Of a stretch of DNA of 64,000 bases, positions 17,378 to 24,390 are shown piece by piece. How positions within the stretch are numbered: position 1 is the stretch's first letter; every line of letters starts with the position of its first letter. Source of the DNA: Arthrobacter woluwensis. GTDB taxonomy: Bacteria > Actinomycetota > Actinomycetes > Actinomycetales > Micrococcaceae. The notes below the pieces were generated by a model that was not told where the DNA came from, ran no database searches, and was given only the letters and a program-made list of their open reading frames with translations. The position numbers and the translations under genes are program-made. The DNA lies in contig NZ_FNSN01000003.1 of the NCBI RefSeq assembly GCF_900105345.1, positions 992,001-1,056,000 of the forward strand. The letters are read 5' to 3'.

Positions 17378-18394
17378 ATGAACACTCGCCGGTTCGGCAC
17401 CGTCGCCGCCTTCGTCATCCTGGCGCTCGTCTGGGGCTCCAGTTTTCTCTTCATCAAGGAATCCCTGACCGCCTTCACCCCGGCGCAGGTCGTACTGGGG
17501 CGGGTCGTCCTCGGAGCCGTGACGCTGTGCCTCGTGATGGTGCTCAGCGGCCGCGCCTGGCCCCGTGAACGGCGCTTCTGGGGCCACATGATCATGGTGG
17601 GCCTCCTCCTCTGTGTGCTGCCGTTCAGCCTGTTCGCCTGGGCCGGGGAATCCCTCCCGTCCGGCCTCTCCGCGATCCTGAACGCCGCCACACCCCTCAT
17701 GACCGCGCTCGCCATCGCCGCCGTCCTGCCCGCCGAACACCTCACGAAAGGCCAGGCTCTGGGTGTCGCCGTCGGAGGGGCGGGCGTGGTGCTCGTGATC
17801 GCCCCGTGGACCATGGCGGGCGACCCCGCCCTCCTCGCTTCGCTGCCCGCTCAGCTCGCGTGCCTGGGCGCCGCCGGATGCTACGGACTCGGCTTCGCCT
17901 ACATGCGCCGGTTCGTGATCGGGAAGCAGCACTACGACTCCATCACCGTGGCGACGGTCCAGCTGACGCTCGCGGCCGGCGTCGCGCTCCTCACCTTCCC
18001 GTTCGTCGTGTGGGCGTCGCCCGCCGCAGCCCATCTCGAGCTCAACCCCGTGGCGGTGATCTGCCTGGTCCTTCTCGGATCGCTCGGGACGGGTGTGGCG
18101 TACATCCTGAACACCGCCATCGTGTCGCAATGGGGCGCCATCCGGGCGTCGACCGTCACCTATGTGAGTCCGCTGGTCGCGGTGCTGCTCGGCATCGTGC
18201 TCCTCGACGAACGGCTCAGCTGGAACCAGCCGGTCGGATGTCTGGTGGTCATCGCCGGGATCGTCACGGCGCACCGCTCTTCGGCGACCCGGTCGGCCGC
18301 CACGTCGGCTGAGCCCCCGACGGCGGCCGCCCCCGTCGCGGACGGCCACGCAACAATCCGGGCGGCGATTGGAGCGGAGGGCCGTCCGTCCTAA
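17378..18394 (+). CDS. EamA family (DMT superfamily) transporter
   Basis: This 338-residue membrane protein has ten predicted helices in two EamA repeats. The first begins with LALVWGSSFLFIKESL at residues 16-31 and the second with a GxGFAYMRR segment near residue 170. The signature YVSPLVAVLLGIVLLDE lies near residue 270. A polar tail of about 45 residues follows the last helix. Such proteins export amino acids, metabolites or drugs; the substrate here is unknown. The gene is divergent from a LysR regulator that probably controls it. No ribosome site is seen, and the promoter lies right before the ATG. Confidence 0.85.
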   Translation: MNTRRFGTVAAFVILALVWGSSFLFIKESLTAFTPAQVVLGRVVLGAVTLCLVMVLSGRAWPRERRFWGHMIMVGLLLCVLPFSLFAWAGESLPSGLSAILNAATPLMTALAIAAVLPAEHLTKGQALGVAVGGAGVVLVIAPWTMAGDPALLASLPAQLACLGAAGCYGLGFAYMRRFVIGKQHYDSITVATVQLTLAAGVALLTFPFVVWASPAAAHLELNPVAVICLVLLGSLGTGVAYILNTAIVSQWGAIRASTVTYVSPLVAVLLGIVLLDERLSWNQPVGCLVVIAGIVTAHRSSATRSAATSAEPPTAAAPVADGHATIRAAIGAEGRPS

Positions 18395-18447
18395 CGTGGG
18401 GGACAGTCGCCCGGCCGGACCGCCGGGCCCGCACTGAAGGAGCCCCC

Positions 18448-18732
18448 ATGATCAGCCAGCACGAATACTTCGACGGCAACGTCCGCAGCCTGGGCTCCGG
18501 GGACGATGACGGGAAGTTCACGGTCGGCGTCATCGCCCCGGGCGAGTGGACCTTCGGCACGTCCTCCCCGGAACGCATGCAGCTGGTGCGCGGCAGCTGG
18601 GACGTGAAGCTCCCGGCGGAGAGCGGCGAGTGGGTCCGCTATGAGGCCGGCTCGGCGTTCGAAGTCGAGGCCGGGGTGTCCTTCACCGTCATGACCAGCG
18701 ACCCCGTGGCTTACATCTGCTCGTACGAGTGA
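18448..18732 (+). CDS. ppnP: Pyrimidine/purine nucleoside phosphorylase (PpnP, formerly DUF1255)
   Basis: This 94-residue single-domain cupin protein has the FDGNVRSLG start and the WTFGTSSPERMQLVRG block typical of PpnP. A conserved VRYEAGSAFEV strand follows. The family cleaves several nucleosides with phosphate to free base and sugar-1-phosphate. It is full length. GAAGGAG stands 5 nt before the ATG. The gene is alone between the EamA gene and a reverse-strand SRPBCC gene, with only 17 bp to the latter's stop codon. Family assignment is strong; substrate range is taken from characterised members. Confidence 0.88.
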   Translation: MISQHEYFDGNVRSLGSGDDDGKFTVGVIAPGEWTFGTSSPERMQLVRGSWDVKLPAESGEWVRYEAGSAFEVEAGVSFTVMTSDPVAYICSYE

Positions 18733-18749
18733 CGCGTACGGGTGCTTCG

Positions 18750-19211
18750 TCAGATCGACGGTCCGGCCTCGGCCGCCGCTTTGAGGAACTCGTTCCGCTG
18801 CCGGATCAGCTGCGGCATGTACCAGCGGAGGACCAGCAGCTCGGCGAGGCGGCCGAGCGGACCCAGCGGGGCGGCGAAGGTGATGTCGTCGCGCAGGAGG
18901 GTGCCGCCGTCGTCGGCGGTGAAGCGGTGCTCGTGGCGCCAGAGCCTGAACGGTCCGCGGAGCTGTTCGTCCACGAAGTGCGACGGTTCGCGGTACGCCG
19001 TGATCCGGGACGTCATACGGATCGGGACCCCGAAATGCCGGGCCTGCCAGGTCACGGTGTCGCCCGGCCCCATGCGGCCCGTCATCACGCCGGCCACGGC
19101 GCGCTCACCCGAATCGGCCATGGAACGGGTGTGCGCGTCGACGTCGAGGGACAGGCCGAAGACCTCCTCCGGCCGCGCGGCGATGCGGATCTCCTCGCTG
19201 AAGCTGATCAC
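18750..19211 (-). CDS. SRPBCC (START-like) ligand-binding protein
   Basis: This 153-residue protein has the alpha/beta helix-grip pattern of the polyketide cyclase/SRPBCC superfamily. It has an N-terminal strand and helix (ISFSEEIRIAARPEEVFGL), a run of beta strands with the pair WQARHFGVPIRMTSRI and FRLWRHEHRF, and a long C-terminal helix with RWYMPQLIRQRNEF. The superfamily binds hydrophobic ligands; no catalytic residues can be assigned. The start codon is at 19211. The gene converges with ppnP and is divergent from the siroheme synthase gene (106 bp apart). Its role is unknown. Confidence 0.7.
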   Translation of the reverse strand: MISFSEEIRIAARPEEVFGLSLDVDAHTRSMADSGERAVAGVMTGRMGPGDTVTWQARHFGVPIRMTSRITAYREPSHFVDEQLRGPFRLWRHEHRFTADDGGTLLRDDITFAAPLGPLGRLAELLVLRWYMPQLIRQRNEFLKAAAEAGPSI

Positions 19212-19281
19212 GGTACTCAGCCTAGTTCCGAGGCGCTATGTGACCTTCCGTGACCTTGCGTGAACCGTCGTTTCGGCAGCT

Positions 19282-19311
19282 TTGATGAGTGTTACGCGTC
19301 ACCCCTATGGT
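19282..19311 (+). promoter_or_regulatory. Predicted leaderless promoter of the siroheme synthase gene
   Basis: TTGATG (19282-19287), an 18-bp spacer and TATGGT (19306-19311) are followed by 6 nt and the ATG at 19318. The geometry is the same as that of the sulfite reductase promoter at 1454. It rules out the longer frame opening at 19282, whose start would lie inside the promoter. Confidence 0.6.
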
Positions 19312-19317
19312 TTTCGC

Positions 19318-20577
19318 ATGGCTCTGATGGACATCTACCCCACGGCACTGCGCCTGCTCGGCCGCCCCGTGCTGGTGGTCGGCGGCGGCAAGGTCGCCGC
19401 GCGGCGCGCCAAGGGCCTGCTCGACGCCGGAGCCCGGGTCACGGTGGTCGCCCCCGAAGCGGTGGAGATGATCCGCGACCTCGCCGACGCCGGACTCCTC
19501 CACTGGGAGGCCCGCGGCTACCGCACCGAAGACCTCGACACCCCCTGGTTCGTCCAGACCGCCACCGGTGACCCCACGGTGGACGCCCAGGTCGCGGCCG
19601 ACTCCGAGGCCCGCCGGATCTGGTGCGTCAATGCCGGTGACCACGAGAGCTCCGCCGCCTGGACGCCCGCCGTCGCCAGCGTGGACGACGTGAAGATCGC
19701 GGTCAACGCCGGAGCGGATCCCCGCCGTGCCATGGCCGTCCGCGACGCCGTCGCCGCGGCTCTCGACGAAGGCTCCCTGCCGCTCCGCCACCATCGCCGG
19801 GGCACACCGCGCGCCGGTCAGGTCACGAGCCGGGCCAAGGGAAGCGTCGCCCTCGTCGGCGGCGGCCCGGGCGATCCCGGCCTCATGACCGTCCGCGCCC
19901 GGCAGCTCCTGGCGGAGGCCGACGTCGTCGTGGCCGACCGCCTCGGCCCGCGCTCCGTCCTGGACGGTCTGCCGGAAGACGTCCGCGTGATCGAAGTGGG
20001 CAAGACCCCCGGCCACCATCCTGTCCCGCAGGACGAGATCAACCGCATCCTTGTCCGCGAGGCGCTCGCGGGAAACCACGTGGTCCGGCTCAAGGGCGGC
20101 GACCCGTACGTCCTCGGCCGCGGCGGCGAGGAGCTCGCCTTCTGCCGTGAGCACGACGTCGACGTCCAGGTGGTCCCGGGCGTCACCTCCGCGATCTCCG
20201 TGCCCGCCGCGGCCGGCATCCCGGTGACGCACCGCGGGCTGGCCACGGGCTTCTCCGTCGTCACCGGCCACGATGAACTGGGCAGCCTGCCCGCCCGGCC
20301 GGACCACACCGTGGTCCTCCTCATGGGCGTCAAGGCCCTGTCCCGGTCGATGGACACGCTCGCCGCCTCAGGGCTCCCGCGGGACACCCCCGTGGCGATC
20401 GTGGAGCGCGGCTACGCGCCGGATCAGCGGGTCACCGTGGCGACCGTCGCGGACATCGCGGACCGCGCCGCCGACGTCGGGGTCGAGAATCCTGCCGTCA
20501 TCGTGGTGGGGGACGTCGTCCGGCTCAGCCCCTACGCCCCCGAGCATCTTCGCCTCACCCACACTCATGCACTCTGA
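19318..20577 (+). CDS. cysG: Siroheme synthase: precorrin-2 dehydrogenase fused to uroporphyrinogen-III C-methyltransferase
   Basis: This 419-residue cytoplasmic enzyme has an N-terminal NAD-binding domain (GGGKVAARR at residues 22-30) that oxidises precorrin-2. From about residue 176 an S-adenosylmethionine-dependent methyltransferase domain (GGGPGDPGLMT, GGDPYVLGRGGEE, VPGVTSA) converts uroporphyrinogen III to precorrin-2. Enterobacterial CysG is somewhat longer (457) and also carries the chelatase function. Here a separate chelatase gene at 716 could add iron. The stop codon's last base is the first base of palindromic element C, and a ferredoxin-NADP reductase gene follows at 20663. Both domains look intact. 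Confidence 0.9.
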   Translation: MALMDIYPTALRLLGRPVLVVGGGKVAARRAKGLLDAGARVTVVAPEAVEMIRDLADAGLLHWEARGYRTEDLDTPWFVQTATGDPTVDAQVAADSEARRIWCVNAGDHESSAAWTPAVASVDDVKIAVNAGADPRRAMAVRDAVAAALDEGSLPLRHHRRGTPRAGQVTSRAKGSVALVGGGPGDPGLMTVRARQLLAEADVVVADRLGPRSVLDGLPEDVRVIEVGKTPGHHPVPQDEINRILVREALAGNHVVRLKGGDPYVLGRGGEELAFCREHDVDVQVVPGVTSAISVPAAAGIPVTHRGLATGFSVVTGHDELGSLPARPDHTVVLLMGVKALSRSMDTLAASGLPRDTPVAIVERGYAPDQRVTVATVADIADRAADVGVENPAVIVVGDVVRLSPYAPEHLRLTHTHAL

Positions 20578-20647
20578 TCGAGTGCTCCACAGGACGTCGT
20601 TCTCGCCGGAATCCCAGGCTGGAATGACATCCTATGGAGCAGTCGAC
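20577..20647. repeat. 71-bp palindromic element, copy C
   Basis: This copy fills most of the gap between the cysG stop codon and the ferredoxin reductase gene. The outer arms ATCGAGTGCTCC and GGAGCAGTCGAC pair with two mismatches. The inner stem AGGACGTCGTTC faces the complement of AGGATGTCATTC, so wobble or compensating changes keep the helix. The ribosome site of the next gene begins 2 nt past the element. Confidence 0.8.
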
Positions 20648-20662
20648 GAAAGGAACACAGCC

Positions 20663-22150
20663 GTGTCAGAACTCCCCACCCCCTCGAACGCAGCCGTCGG
20701 CTCCGCGGAGCGCCCGCTGCGCGTCGCCGTCATCGGCTCCGGTCCGGCCGGCGTCTACGCCGCGGACATCCTCACCAAGAGCGATGAGGTCAAGAGCGGG
20801 GAGCTCACCGTCAGCATCGACCTGTTCGACCGCTACCCGGCGCCGTACGGCCTGATCCGCTACGGCGTCGCCCCGGACCACCCCCGGATCAAGGGCATCG
20901 TGAACGCGCTGCACAAGGTGCTGGACCGCGGCGACATCCGCTTCTTCGGCAACGTCGACTACGGCACGGACCTTTCCCTTGATGACCTGCGGAAGCACTA
21001 CGACGCGGTCATCTTCGCCACGGGCGCCATCAAGGACGCGGACCTCAACATCCCCGGCGTCGAGCTGGAGGGTTCCTTCGGCGGCGCGGACTTCGTCTCC
21101 TGGTACGACGGCCACCCGGACGTCTCCCGCGAGTGGCCCCTGGAGGCCAAGGAGGTCGCGGTCATCGGCAACGGCAACGTCGCCTTGGACGTGGCCCGTG
21201 TCCTGTCGAAGCATGCGGACGACCTGCTGGTCACCGAGATCCCGGACAACGTCTACGCCGGCCTGAAGGCCAGCCCCGTCACGGACGTTCACGTCTTCGG
21301 ACGCCGCGGCCCCGCGCAGATCAAGTTCACCCCGTTGGAGCTGCGCGAGCTGTCCCACTCCCAGGACGTGGACATCATCCTCTACGCCGAGGACTTCGAG
21401 TTCGATGAGGCCTCCGATGAGGCGATCCAGAGCAACAACCAGATCAAGAACATGGTCGGGACGCTGACCAACTGGTTCGCCGAGCAGCCCGAGGACCTCT
21501 CCGAGCTGACCGCGTCCCGCCGCCTGCACCTGCACTTCCTGCACTCCCCGGTGGAGATCACCGATTCGCCCGAGACCCCGGGCAAGGTGGCCGGCATCCG
21601 CTTCGAGCGTACCGAGCTGGACGGCACGGGCAACGCCCGCGGCACCGGCGAGTACGTGGACTACCCGGTCCAGGCGGTCTACCGGACCATCGGCTACTTC
21701 GGTTCGCCCCTGCCGGGCGTCGAGTTCGACCACCGCAAGGGCATCGTGACCAACGACGGCGGCCGCGTCCTGGACGCCTCGGGCGCCCCGGTGCCGGGCG
21801 TCTACGCCACGGGCTGGATCAAGCGCGGACCGGTCGGTCTCATCGGCCACACCAAGGGCGACGCCCTCGAAACCATCACCCACCTGCTGGAGGACCGCAC
21901 GGCCCTCCCCGTGGCGGACGACGCTGCGGAGAACGCCGTGGTCGCGCTCCTCGAAAGCCGCGGCGTGCAGTACACGAGCTGGGATGGCTGGAACCGTCTG
22001 GACGCTCACGAGCGCGCACTCGGCGCCGAGGCCACGGCCAACGGCGGTTCGCACGGGGTGAGCGTGGAGCGCGAGCGCATCAAGGTCGTGTCCCGCGAGG
22101 AGATGGTGAGCATCTCGCGTGACGGGGCGGGCGCCGTCGTCGGCTCCTGA
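20663..22150 (+). CDS. fprA: Ferredoxin--NADP reductase, FprA type (copy 1)
   Basis: This 495-residue FAD enzyme of the adrenodoxin reductase/FprA family passes electrons between NADPH and ferredoxin. The FAD-binding GSGPAGVYAAD is at residues 28-38, followed by RYPAPYGLIRYGVAPDH. The NADP-binding GNGNVALDVARVL and the late ATGWIKRGPVGLIGHTKGD block are present. There is no ferredoxin-like extension at the N-terminus. It starts at the GTG at 20663 with AAAGGA 8 nt upstream. Position right after cysG suggests it feeds ferredoxin for the siroheme-dependent sulfite reductase. A closely similar paralogue lies at 31087. Confidence 0.9.
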   Translation: MSELPTPSNAAVGSAERPLRVAVIGSGPAGVYAADILTKSDEVKSGELTVSIDLFDRYPAPYGLIRYGVAPDHPRIKGIVNALHKVLDRGDIRFFGNVDYGTDLSLDDLRKHYDAVIFATGAIKDADLNIPGVELEGSFGGADFVSWYDGHPDVSREWPLEAKEVAVIGNGNVALDVARVLSKHADDLLVTEIPDNVYAGLKASPVTDVHVFGRRGPAQIKFTPLELRELSHSQDVDIILYAEDFEFDEASDEAIQSNNQIKNMVGTLTNWFAEQPEDLSELTASRRLHLHFLHSPVEITDSPETPGKVAGIRFERTELDGTGNARGTGEYVDYPVQAVYRTIGYFGSPLPGVEFDHRKGIVTNDGGRVLDASGAPVPGVYATGWIKRGPVGLIGHTKGDALETITHLLEDRTALPVADDAAENAVVALLESRGVQYTSWDGWNRLDAHERALGAEATANGGSHGVSVERERIKVVSREEMVSISRDGAGAVVGS

Positions 22151-22189
22151 CCTCCGCACGGCTCCGCACGGCGCCGTGCGTTTGGCGCC

Positions 22190-22248
22190 TTGAGTGCTCA
22201 GTTGTTGCGGGTGTTTCCGCTGAACACCCGCAACAACTGAGCACTCAA
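22190..22248. repeat. Long palindrome, copy 2 of a two-copy family (convergent gene end)
   Basis: Arms 22190-22215 and 22223-22248 pair perfectly over 26 bp around a 7-nt loop. The core matches the copy at 11951-12015. Like that copy, it lies between two converging genes (the ferredoxin reductase and the GntR regulator), 39 bp and 16 bp from their stop codons. It may act as a two-way terminator. Confidence 0.78.
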
Positions 22249-22264
22249 CGCCGTTAAGGGGCGC

Positions 22265-22996
22265 TCAGCTCCGGGATTCGGCGATCTCCAGGCCACAGCG
22301 GACGCTCCGTTCCGCGGTCTCCGGGTCACCGGAGGAGAGGGCCGTGATGAGGTCCTGATGTCCCGGCTGGAGGCTGGGGTCGAAGTCCCGGTGCTCGGAC
22401 TGGTTGAGCAGATCGCGCTTGAACGCCCCCGCGAAGCCCGAGTAGAGCTGTTCCAGCAGCGGATTGCCGCTGAGCCGGGCCACGCCGCGGTGGAATTCCC
22501 AGTCCAGGTCCGCCCACTCCGACACCCGGCCGGCGTGCCAGGCCTCGAGTGAGGCGTCCAGGATGCGCTGCAATTCCTCGATGCCCGGGGCCTCCGCGCG
22601 CTGGGCCGCGAGCCGCGCGGCCTGGGTGTCCAGGACCTGACGGACCTCGAACACATGGGCGGCGGTGTGCTCGCCGACGCTCCGGCTGGCCGTGCCCTCC
22701 AGCTCGCTGCGGGCGCGGACGTACGTGCCGTCGCCCTGCCGGACCTCCAGGACGCCGGCGTGGGCCAGGGCCTTGATGCCCTCCCGCAGGGTGCCCCGGG
22801 AGACCTGGAACCGCTCCATGAGCTCCGATTCGGTGGGGATGCGCTGCCCGATCTCCCAGGCGCCGGACGCGATCGCCTCGCGGAGCTGGCGCGCGACGGC
22901 GGCCGCCAGGGGCTGCCGTCCCTCCGGGTGATGCAGGCCGCCCGTGGGGGTGGCGGACTTCGACGTGTTCCGTGCGGTGCTCACAGGATCACTCAC
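22265..22996 (-). CDS. GntR family regulator, FadR subfamily
   Basis: This 243-residue regulator has a winged helix-turn-helix at about residues 28-95 (VARQLREAIASGAWEIGQRI, then SRGTLREGIKAL). An all-helical FCD effector domain follows, with a metal-site-like pattern of histidines (FHRGVARL near 160 and PGHQDL near 215). Its start overlaps the end of the upstream MFS gene by 8 nt, so the two form a translationally coupled operon. A 19-bp palindrome with a GT-N3-AC centre, the FadR-type operator form, lies just before the MFS gene at 24312, so autoregulation is likely. The ligand is unknown; many FCD regulators sense small carboxylic acids. Confidence 0.87.
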   Translation of the reverse strand: MSDPVSTARNTSKSATPTGGLHHPEGRQPLAAAVARQLREAIASGAWEIGQRIPTESELMERFQVSRGTLREGIKALAHAGVLEVRQGDGTYVRARSELEGTASRSVGEHTAAHVFEVRQVLDTQAARLAAQRAEAPGIEELQRILDASLEAWHAGRVSEWADLDWEFHRGVARLSGNPLLEQLYSGFAGAFKRDLLNQSEHRDFDPSLQPGHQDLITALSSGDPETAERSVRCGLEIAESRS

Positions 22997-24308
22997 CGCT
23001 CCGGGAGGCCTGCTGCGATGCGACGACCACGCGGGGTCCGTGCCCGCTGTGCAGCCGTCCCAGCACGAAGGCGGCCACGGTCAGGACGACCGCGACGCCG
23101 ACCGCCACGCCCAGCGGCAGGATCCACTGCCCGGTCAGACCGTGCAGGAGGCCGATGCCGAGCGGGCCGAGTGCCGAGAAGAAGTACCCCAGCGACTGCG
23201 CGGCGGTGGAGAGCGCCGTGGTCTCGGCGGGGGTGCGGCCGCTCTGGCTGATGATCGCCAGGACGAGCGGGAAGATGCCGAGGCCCAGGCCCGTGAGGCA
23301 CGCGGACAGCAGGGCCGTCTGGATCGGCGCCACCATGAGGAGGATGATGCCGGCCACCGTGCACGCGGCGGGGATGGCGAGGGCCCAGGGGCGGGTGCTG
23401 TTCCGCGAACCGAAGGCGAGGAACAGCATGCCCGCGAACATCGACACGAACTGCATGACACCGAACATCAGACCGCTCTGCGTGGCGTCCATGCCGTTGT
23501 CGCTCAGGATGTAGGCGTACCAGCTCATGACGGCGTAGGCGAGGAAACCCTGCGTCGAGAAGACGATCGCGATCAGCACGGCCTTGCGGCCCCGGAGCGC
23601 GGCCCAGATGCCGTGGCGCTGCTCGGGTGCGACGTCGGGGGCCAGGTTCCGGCTCCGGCGGCGGCCGAGGGCGAGCGGGATGAAACCGAGGAGGCCGAGC
23701 GCGGCGATCACGGACCACGAGGCCAGCCCGGCGGACGGTGAGCCCAGCGCGTGGGCCAGGGGGACGCTGACGGTGGCCGCCGTCGTCGCGCCGATGGTCA
23801 TGGTGAACGTGTACAGGCCGGTGACCAGCGAGGTCCGGTCCGCGTGGTCCTGGCGGATCAGCACCGGCATGGAGACGTTGCAGATGGCCAGGCCGCTCAT
23901 CGCCACCACGGAGCCCACCAGCAGCGCCACGGTGCTGGGGATGCCGCGGATCGCGAGGCCGCAGGTCAGCAGGAAGAGCGCGAACACCACGGTGTTCTCC
24001 ACTCCCAGGCGGCGGCTCAGGGGATTGGTGGCCAGACCGGCGAACGCGAAGCACAGCGTCGGGATGCTCGGCAGGAGCGAGGCGATGAAGGCGCCGTAGC
24101 CCAGGGCCTGCTGCAGTTCGTGGAAGAGAGCGGCGGCACTCGTGATGCCCACCCGGAGGTTGAGCCCCACCAGGATGACGCCCACCAGGGCGAGGAGCAC
24201 CTTGCGGCGCCCCGAGCCACCCGTTCCCGTGGCGAGGGCCGAGGCGTCGGCGAGAGCGGCGGGACTGAGGATGGGCGCGGTGGACTCCGAGGTGGGTGTG
24301 GCTGGCAT
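22989..24308 (-). CDS. MFS transporter, CynX/NimT type
   Basis: This 439-residue membrane protein has twelve predicted helices after a polar N-terminus of about 35 residues. The NLRVGITSAAALFHELQQ segment after helix 1 is typical of the CynX/NimT (cyanate and nitroimidazole) transporter group. Other members move unknown anions or drugs. It is co-transcribed with the FadR-type regulator downstream. On the reverse strand TAACCT ends 7 nt before the start codon, and no ribosome site is visible, so the message may be leaderless. The operator at 24312-24330 would then cover the -10 region. The substrate is not known. Confidence 0.83.
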   Translation of the reverse strand: MPATPTSESTAPILSPAALADASALATGTGGSGRRKVLLALVGVILVGLNLRVGITSAAALFHELQQALGYGAFIASLLPSIPTLCFAFAGLATNPLSRRLGVENTVVFALFLLTCGLAIRGIPSTVALLVGSVVAMSGLAICNVSMPVLIRQDHADRTSLVTGLYTFTMTIGATTAATVSVPLAHALGSPSAGLASWSVIAALGLLGFIPLALGRRRSRNLAPDVAPEQRHGIWAALRGRKAVLIAIVFSTQGFLAYAVMSWYAYILSDNGMDATQSGLMFGVMQFVSMFAGMLFLAFGSRNSTRPWALAIPAACTVAGIILLMVAPIQTALLSACLTGLGLGIFPLVLAIISQSGRTPAETTALSTAAQSLGYFFSALGPLGIGLLHGLTGQWILPLGVAVGVAVVLTVAAFVLGRLHSGHGPRVVVASQQASRSGE

Positions 24309-24311
24309 GTT

Positions 24312-24330
24312 CTAAAGGTTAGACCTTTAG
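24312..24330. promoter_or_regulatory. Predicted GntR/FadR-type operator at the MFS start
   Basis: CTAAAGGT-TAG-ACCTTTAG has perfect 8-bp arms and a GT-N3-AC centre, the consensus shape of FadR-subfamily operators. It ends 3 bp from the MFS start codon and covers its -10 hexamer, so binding should shut off the MFS-GntR operon. Confidence 0.65.
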
Positions 24331-24390
24331 TCGTTCTGGTATGCCATTCAGTGATGGACGCCACAGGAAGTGGCCGGTGGAAAGAGCGGC

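Noticed and set aside
15506-20647. CRISPR repeats
   Set aside because: The three 70-bp elements are hundreds to thousands of bases apart, palindromic and with variable centres. There are no regular spacers and no cas genes.
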